From Boswellia sacra (lineage: Eukaryota; Streptophyta; Magnoliopsida; Sapindales; Burseraceae), in the NCBI GenBank assembly GCA_013180625.2, contig SNVD02010278.1, positions 310,001-374,000 of the forward strand: a stretch of DNA of 64,000 nt, in the 5' to 3' direction. Positions 57,988 through 64,000 of the stretch are shown piece by piece (the stretch's first letter is position 1; every line of letters begins with the position of its first letter). The translations under genes were made by a program, and so were the position numbers. The notes beneath the pieces are model-generated. The model saw only the letters and a program-made list of their open reading frames with translations, had not been told where the DNA came from and ran no database searches.

Positions 57988-59172
57988 AATGCATTCTTAG
58001 TAATTTTTCAAAGCTAGTTATAATTTACTAAATTTTATGTTTCCATTTAGAATTTGTGTTGTATAAGAGGGACTTGAGCTGAGTGGTATTGTGTGTTCTC
58101 CAACTCAAGAGCTCAAAATGATAATTCGAATAGTGTATGATCAAAATCATCCAATTTTGAATTATGTACGTTGATTTGGGTATGGAAATTGGTAGATATA
58201 GTTTGTTGAATTGTCTGGTAGTGGGTTATAAACTCATTGTTGAGACATTTCCCAATGGTTAAACTGTAAAACATAGGCTTGATATGTTGTTTATATGTAT
58301 GAATCCAAGGACAACGTATTCTGATGAGTAATTGGTTATTATGATTATAATCACGTGTTCATGCTTGGATTGTTAACATTTTAGCATTATTTGTGTTATG
58401 GTATCTTAGTCTCTGGCTAAACTAGAGCTCGTGTTGTGTTCGTTGATGGAAATGCTTGATTTATGAAACTCGGTCGAGATGAGTATATTGTGTTTGTGAT
58501 AGGCTGTGTATGCATGGCTAAGCTTGACTGTGGAATCGGTAGACTTGTATATACTGTGTGGTTGCAATGGATTGTATGTGTTGCCTGAGCTTGATTGGTG
58601 GAATGGGGTCAATGGGACTATATTACATGTGTTTGTATTAAGTTATATGAGCTTGGCTTATTTTATTATTATCGAATGGATGCATATGCTCAGTTTGTAT
58701 GAAATTAATGACTGGTGTGACATGTGGTATAATTGTCGAATATGTATAGTTGGTGCGAATGCATGAATGTTATGTTTGTATATATGTAAAGTTAAAGATT
58801 TTCTACTGAGTTTTGTATGCTTACCCCTTTCACCATAGGTTATTAAGACAACGACCATGGTAGTGATTTCTCGAAGCTTTCCTGGAGAACTTGAATTCTT
58901 ATTTGCTTCTTTTTGGATTGGGATATTTTTTAGAATTTGCTTAGACATTAATAGACATCATTGATGTTACATGTGAATAATGTATAAAGAATTGGATAAT
59001 GGTGTATGTATAAGTAGAATTTTTCATGATGTATTTGACAATGATTTGTGAGCTGTGAGATGTTTGGTTATATTTTGAAAAACAATTCTAAATGGTAAAA
59101 AAAAATTCATATTTTCTACGCATTTAATAACACCTGAAATCTCCATAATAATAGAGATTTTGGGGTGTGACA

Positions 59173-61491
59173 TAAACACTTTTTTTGGAGAGAAAAAATC
59201 GAGCCATGATAAAAGGAGATGATTCAATTTATAAATAGAGTATATATACATATAAAACATTGAAAAAAGGTTATTATAATTTATTTAATATAATTTAAAG
59301 AGTATATTTATACTATCAATTAAAAATATTAGAGTATAAAGTAAGATAATGAATAATTCATTTATGTAAAAGTTTAAACTTCACATTGATAGATTGAAAG
59401 CAATTTTTTTTTTAAAGAAAAAAGGGAGATAAAATTAAAAAATAATTTTCTTTAAAAAAATAATAAAGAGAAAATGTATTTAAATATGTGTGGATTTATA
59501 ATCAATTTAAGAAACACTATTAAAGAAATTTAGAAAATTTGCTTCTCCCAAGCTCAGTTGACTTTGACCCTAACAAGTTATAGCAGGTTGATTGGTTCGT
59601 CACTTAAATTAAATATTTTAAGATAAATATTAAGAAAGAGTAGAATTATACATAATTTCACAGGTCTAAAATGATACTTAGGGGTTGCAATATTACTATT
59701 ATTTTATTCTGCTGCACCATTTTTTTTTCTCTCTAAGAAGAAGGACGTCACCAGAATAACAGCAAAGGACTACCCTCTGGTATGTCCATCATTTTGGGCC
59801 TGGTTTCTCTCTTTTCATTGGGGCTAATTAAGCCCAAAACTATTCTAAATTCTATTGTGATTAAGCCCAAAACAAGTAACCCATCCGTATGAAAAGGGAA
59901 CTGTCAATTTGCTAAATGGGCCATACAGGTTTCATCTGGAAACTCCTCAAAGGCTTCTTTCTTTCCTCACCCGCAAGAAAGCCTCAACGCTTCTCGAGTT
60001 ATATTACTTCTGACATTAGGAGTGGAAATAGAATAATTTTGGGCCCCTAATAAATGATATGAACCACAAATAAAATGAATAAGAATTAAAAAAAAAAATT
60101 CCAAGTCTTGGCATTTAAAATTTTGATTGGTAAAAGGAAAAGGAGAGGTATAAATCAGTTTGGATAAGATTAAGAGTAAATTTATGAATTTTTAAACATA
60201 ACAAGGTTGTATGGATATTATATATGGATTATTATTTTTTTTTTGGGAAAATTTGCCCCTTCTTGTCCTCTCTTTCCTTACTTGACCACGTTATACTCTA
60301 GACTATATATACTAGACCGCATAGCTGCCATAGATTATGCTAGACCTTAACGAATTTATGATAACAATCAATCATAGTTGCTTAATTTAAAGTCTCAAAC
60401 ACAACTTTTTTAGCTAGTGAAAATCAATTAAATTTTAGTGTCAAACTTTTGCCATATGTATAACAGGGGATAATGCAAAATGATTTATATTAATTTTTGA
60501 ATAAAAATAATTAGTATTCTTGTTTTTATAATGCTATGGCCACAATCTCAACGCAAGAACAATTTCATATAAAAAATATATGCTTTCCATAATAATAAAC
60601 CATTATTTATTGGGTGGTATTATTTGTACTTTTTTTTATTAATACACCTACTTAATTAATAAACCCCCTTTCTAGATTTAAAATATTAGTGTTTATTTTA
60701 TAAGCCCACCTTAATGCCAAATATTAGCCCTATTAAACATAAATATAAATCTTTTAAATATTTAATCCAACTTTTTAATATCTACGCCAATCAAATAATT
60801 AATTAACATTTGTTATTCCATAACCCAGAGCTGAGATGCCAAGCATGACGAGAGACCTATAAAAAAAATGGGTGCAAATAACTCCATCCTTGTTTATTTT
60901 AGAGGTTGGGCTTCTATGATGAGTTATTTTTAGCGAATAATTCCAAAATAAGTAAAAAAAGCTTAAACTCATGATATAAAATAGGAAGAGAAAAAGGTCT
61001 TGACATGCAGAATTTGTTTGACTAGTTAAGTTGGATCCATATATTCATAAATAACTTTCATAGTTAATTATCTTAGACATATTATAAAATATTAAAACGT
61101 GACAACGCTGCGAGTTTTTTCTGCTTGAAGTACCAAACTCATCTATCCATTCAAATATATTATCCCGGTGGTTCTTTAGACTCTCCCTACATATTTTGAT
61201 GCAGTAAGGAAAGATATCAAATTACACGTGAAGCATCAATAATTTCAAATAGAGCTGCTTTGGCATTCTTGATTTCCCTTCAAATTTGATATAGATATTT
61301 CTTGTCATGATTAACTTTGGACTTTTAATTAGGTGACCTATAGTTACATAAATATTAATCCGGATTTTTAAACAATAATATATTTTTTTGGTTAACATCC
61401 TCCGATTCTTGTGTAGACAATATCATCAATATCCAACAATGATTAGCTAATTTTATAGGTCATTTACATTTAGTTCTGAAGATTGTCTAAG
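59173..61491. other. AT-rich intergenic DNA, no gene seen
   Basis: No supported coding, RNA gene or clear transposon terminus was seen in this 2.3-kb stretch. Confidence 0.5.
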
Positions 61492-61891
61492 TGTTGGGAT
61501 GTAATGATCAACTCAGAACAGAATTTGGGAGAAAAATTACTTGTATTAACAGAGAAAATTAATGTACAAGAATTATACAAAAACTCCCATAAAATTTCTG
61601 GAGCTCTCCTGGCTCTCTCTCTCAATCCTAAACTCTCTGGTTTAGACTCTGGACTCTCTCTGGAATCTCTCTAATGCTTAAACAAGGCAGAATTCGTCCC
61701 ATATTTATAGGGAAAATTCTGCATACAAATTCAAATCAAATTTGGCTACTTCCTTTGATTTTCAAAATTGGAGGTGCCTAACTAATTTGACTCTCAATGC
61801 ATTCACATGGGAGGGATTCTGGAAGCCATGCATGTCATGCATGAGCTCAGCAGAATTCTAGAACTCATGCATGTCATGCATGAGCTCATCA
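61492..61891 (-). repeat. 3' LTR of the second copia element (400 bp)
   Basis: TG...CA bounded. It contains palindromic CATGCATGNCATGCATGAGCTC-type clusters at 61825-61890 and CTCTC-rich runs at 61610-61675. A short open frame inside (61483-61674) is incidental. Confidence 0.85.
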
Positions 61892-61892
61892 A

Positions 61893-61910
61893 TTCTCCCC
61901 CTCCATCCCA
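61893..61910 (-). promoter_or_regulatory. Polypurine tract of the second copia element
   Basis: The minus strand reads GATGGAGGGGGAGAA directly before TTGATGAGCTC, where the 3' LTR begins. Confidence 0.82.
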
Positions 61911-61937
61911 TGTGAAAGGGAGTAACAACAAAAGTAA

Positions 61938-64000
61938 TTAGACAGCTTCTAATCCAACTATGTCTCTGCATAGTTCTAGCTTGTCTCTGGTGACCACTTT
62001 TGTTAACATGTCGGCTGGATTCTCTTTAGTATGGATCTTCACTAGTTTCAACAGTTGCTTGTCCATCACCTCTCGTATCCAATGATAGCGGATGTCAATA
62101 TGCTTCGTTCGAGAATGGTACACTGAGTTCTTGCTCAAATCCAGAGCACTTTGACTGTCACAGTGTACTTTGTATTCCTTTTGCTCAATCCCAAGTTCTT
62201 GGAGAAATCGCTTCAGCCACAACATTTCTTTTCCAGCTTCCGCTGCGGCAATGTATTCTGCCTCTGTCGTGGATAGCGCAACACACTTCTGTAGTCTTGA
62301 CTGCCATGATACAGCTCCCCCTGCAAAAGTGTAAACAAAACCTGATGTAGATTTCCTACTGTCAGGTTCTCCGGCCATATCTGAATCTGTATAGCCTTCC
62401 AAGATTGGATCAGCTCCCCCGTAACACAAGCATATCTTCGAAGTACCTTTAAGGTATCTGAGAATCCACTTGACTGCCTCCCAATGTTCTTTCCCTGGAT
62501 TGGAAAGAAATCTGCTCACGACTCCGACAGCATGAGCAATATCTGGCCTTGTACACACCATGGCATACATCAAACTTCCTACAGCAGAAGAATAGGGTAC
62601 CGACGCCATGTCCTCTATCTCTTTCTTGGATGAGGGACATGATCTCTTGCTCAGCTTGAAATGATTAGCCAGTGGTACACTAACTGGCTTAGCACTATCC
62701 ATGTTGAACCTTTGGATCACACGTTCAACATATTTTTCTTGAGACAGCCATAATTTCTTTTGTTTCCTGTCTCGACGAATGTGCATCCCCAAGATTTGCT
62801 GAGCTGGTCCCAAGTCCTTCATATCGAAAGTTTTTGATAGTTCATTCTTCAGCTGCTTTATTCTTGTTGCATCTTTTCCGACGATCAACATGTCGTCCAC
62901 ATATAACATTAATGCAACAAAGTCTCCACCTGGAAGTTTCTGAAAGTAGACGCATTGGTCTGCAGCGGTTCTTTTGTACCCATGACTCACCATGAAGGAG
63001 TCAAACTTCTTGTACCATTGCCTTGGTGCTTGTTTGAGGCCATACAAGCTCTTTTTGAGCTTGCACACGAGGTGTTCTTTTTCTTGAACCTCGAACCCTT
63101 CTGGCTGCTCCATGTAGATTTCTTCATGCAAGTCTCCATGAAGAAATGCTGTCTTCACATCCATCTGTTCAAGCTCCAAATCAAGACTTGCTGTCAATCC
63201 TAGGATGACGCGGATTGAGGACATTTTTACCATCGGTGAGAATATTTCATCAAAGTCAATTCCTTTCTTCTGAAGGAATCCTTTTACCACCAATCGGGCT
63301 TTGTGCTTTATTACCTTTCCTGTTCCATCTTTCTTGAGCTTGAATACCCACTTGTTCTTCAGTGCCTTCTTTCCGTCTGGGAGTTCGACCAGTTCATAAG
63401 TTTTGTTCTTCTCTAGAGAATTCATCTCATCTTGCATTGCATGCAGCCATCGTTCTTTGTCTGGATGAGATAAAGCTTCATGAAAGCTTTCTGGCTCCCC
63501 CTCATCAGTAAGCAGTGTGTACTCTGATTCCGGATATCTCCTCGACGGAATCCGACCTCGCTCCGATCGTCGTAGCTGAGGTTCTTCATTTCCAGGAGGT
63601 ATAGCAGCTTCTATAGGTGATTGTGGCTCCCCCTGCTCAGTAATCTCTTCATTTTCTTCCTCCTGATCTGCTTCTGGAACTTCGTCTGGTACCTCGTCAT
63701 TTCTTGTAGCATTTGGTGTTGGGGTAGAATCTGCAACAATATCTGGGGCACTGCTAGTGGGATTTGTAGATATTGTTGTCTTTTCAGCGTCTTCATATGT
63801 TTGGTCTTCGTGAAATACGACATCTCTGCTCCGGATGACTTTCTTTTCTTTGGGATCCCATAATCTGTATCCGAATTCTTCATCTCCATAACCGATGAAG
63901 ATATATGGAACAGTTCTTGCATCGAGCTTCTGTCTGAGCTCCTTGGATACATGTACGAAGGCTAAACAACCAAACACTTTCAAATGATTATAGGAGGGCT
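61938..64000 (-). CDS. Copia polyprotein, C-terminal part: integrase tail, reverse transcriptase, RNase H (uninterrupted)
   Basis: The frame enters at the window edge with PSYNHLKVFGCLAFVHV (integrase C-terminal region). It passes an acidic, proline-rich linker (about 63500-63800) to the reverse transcriptase: YELVELPDGKKALKNKWVFK, FDEIFSPMVKMSSIRVIL, QMDVKTAFLHGDLHEEIYME, SLYGLKQAPRQWYKKFDSFM and catalytic ALMLYVDDMLIVG. RNase H follows with DSDMAGEPDSRKSTSGF, LSTTEAEYIAAAEAGKEM, CDSQSALDLSKN and SRTKHIDIRYHWIREV. It ends at a stop at 61938. All 687 codons in view are open, without stops or shifts, unlike the copia at 27142. It is possibly a functional element, but its gag, protease and 5' LTR are outside the window. 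Confidence 0.93.
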   Translation of the reverse strand, partial: PSYNHLKVFGCLAFVHVSKELRQKLDARTVPYIFIGYGDEEFGYRLWDPKEKKVIRSRDVVFHEDQTYEDAEKTTISTNPTSSAPDIVADSTPTPNATRNDEVPDEVPEADQEEENEEITEQGEPQSPIEAAIPPGNEEPQLRRSERGRIPSRRYPESEYTLLTDEGEPESFHEALSHPDKERWLHAMQDEMNSLEKNKTYELVELPDGKKALKNKWVFKLKKDGTGKVIKHKARLVVKGFLQKKGIDFDEIFSPMVKMSSIRVILGLTASLDLELEQMDVKTAFLHGDLHEEIYMEQPEGFEVQEKEHLVCKLKKSLYGLKQAPRQWYKKFDSFMVSHGYKRTAADQCVYFQKLPGGDFVALMLYVDDMLIVGKDATRIKQLKNELSKTFDMKDLGPAQQILGMHIRRDRKQKKLWLSQEKYVERVIQRFNMDSAKPVSVPLANHFKLSKRSCPSSKKEIEDMASVPYSSAVGSLMYAMVCTRPDIAHAVGVVSRFLSNPGKEHWEAVKWILRYLKGTSKICLCYGGADPILEGYTDSDMAGEPDSRKSTSGFVYTFAGGAVSWQSRLQKCVALSTTEAEYIAAAEAGKEMLWLKRFLQELGIEQKEYKVHCDSQSALDLSKNSVYHSRTKHIDIRYHWIREVMDKQLLKLVKIHTKENPADMLTKVVTRDKLELCRDIVGLEAV

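Larger units (their letters stand above)
52390..59172 (+). mobile_element. Gypsy-LTR-like block, right end defined, left end not
   Basis: The right end is GAGATTTTGGGGTGTGACA (59172), a common ending of plant Ty3/gypsy LTRs. The phrase ACTGAGTTTTGTATGCTTACC near 58805-58826 is also LTR-like. No gag or pol is present. The left part contains 1-kb tandem units, and a second solo LTR sits inside. The left boundary at 52390 is a guess where the sequence character changes. Confidence 0.45.
61492..64000 (-). mobile_element. Second Ty1/copia element (TNT1-like), 3' part, cut by the window edge
   Basis: The left (3') LTR 61492-61891 opens TGTTGGGATG and closes GAGCTCATCA on the plus strand. Next to it the minus strand has the purine tract GGGATGGAGGGGGAGAA. 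The adjoining minus-strand polyprotein is open to the window end. The target duplication and 5' LTR are outside. Confidence 0.9.

Noticed and set aside
1..64000. tRNA, rRNA or other structured RNA genes
   Set aside because: None recognised by eye; the tRNA-Met-like strings at 14106 and 31506 are retrotransposon primer sites.

Overview
This window looks like a repeat-rich piece of a eudicot plant nuclear genome. It is AT-rich with an intron-containing leucine-rich-repeat receptor kinase (LRR-RLK) gene family, Ty3/gypsy and Ty1/copia retrotransposons, and CACTA, hAT-like and MITE-like DNA transposons. The genus cannot be named from the sequence. Only one host gene looks intact: a MIK2/At1g35710-type LRR-RLK at 36256-39475 (two exons). 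One copia polyprotein that runs off the right edge (61938-64000) is also open.

Left third (1-23626): an old, decayed chromovirus-like Ty3/gypsy element fills this part. Its 5' LTR starts before the window (1-430 plus 13002-14101) and its complete 3' LTR is 20730-23626. The 5' LTR is split by a CACTA transposon (431-13001) with a perfect 3-bp ATT target duplication; the 3' LTR supplies the matching uninterrupted site. The CACTA is a carrier of host gene pieces. It holds exon-intron fragments of DNA topoisomerase I, followed on the same strand by exons of a BRD-type bromodomain gene. A second CACTA (2227-8065, TSD TAG) sits in one topoisomerase intron and carries a CER1-like fragment. A terminal-inverted-repeat element (about 8334-11203) sits in another intron and carries a 60S ribosomal protein L18a fragment. 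The gypsy pol is in turn broken by a solo-LTR-like insert (18180-20136).

Middle (23627-50740): a tandem LRR-RLK cluster. Copy A (24286-32138) is full length but wrecked by frameshifts and stops, and is split in exon 2 by a young copia element (27142-31869) with 5-bp GAAAT target duplications and near-identical LTRs. Between A and the intact gene are a kinase-tail relic (33609-33808) and two duplicated promoter-like blocks. The intact gene C follows. Copy D (44705-50740) has only the ectodomain; it is split by a 4-kb solo gypsy LTR (45115-49129) that itself carries a 514-bp hAT-like element. A lone minus-strand exon (40586-40848), tentatively from an oxidoreductase, and an 801-bp MITE lie between C and D.

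Right part (50741-64000): anonymous AT-rich DNA, then a gypsy-LTR-like block (ending 59172) with three roughly 1-kb tandem units built of shorter related repeats. A 1.4-kb solo LTR with TSD AATGC (56581-57987) is inserted in it. After further non-coding DNA comes the 3' half of a second copia element (LTR 61492-61891). The most notable content is the nest of transposons carrying fragments of four unrelated host genes. All family names rest on recognition by eye, with no database search.
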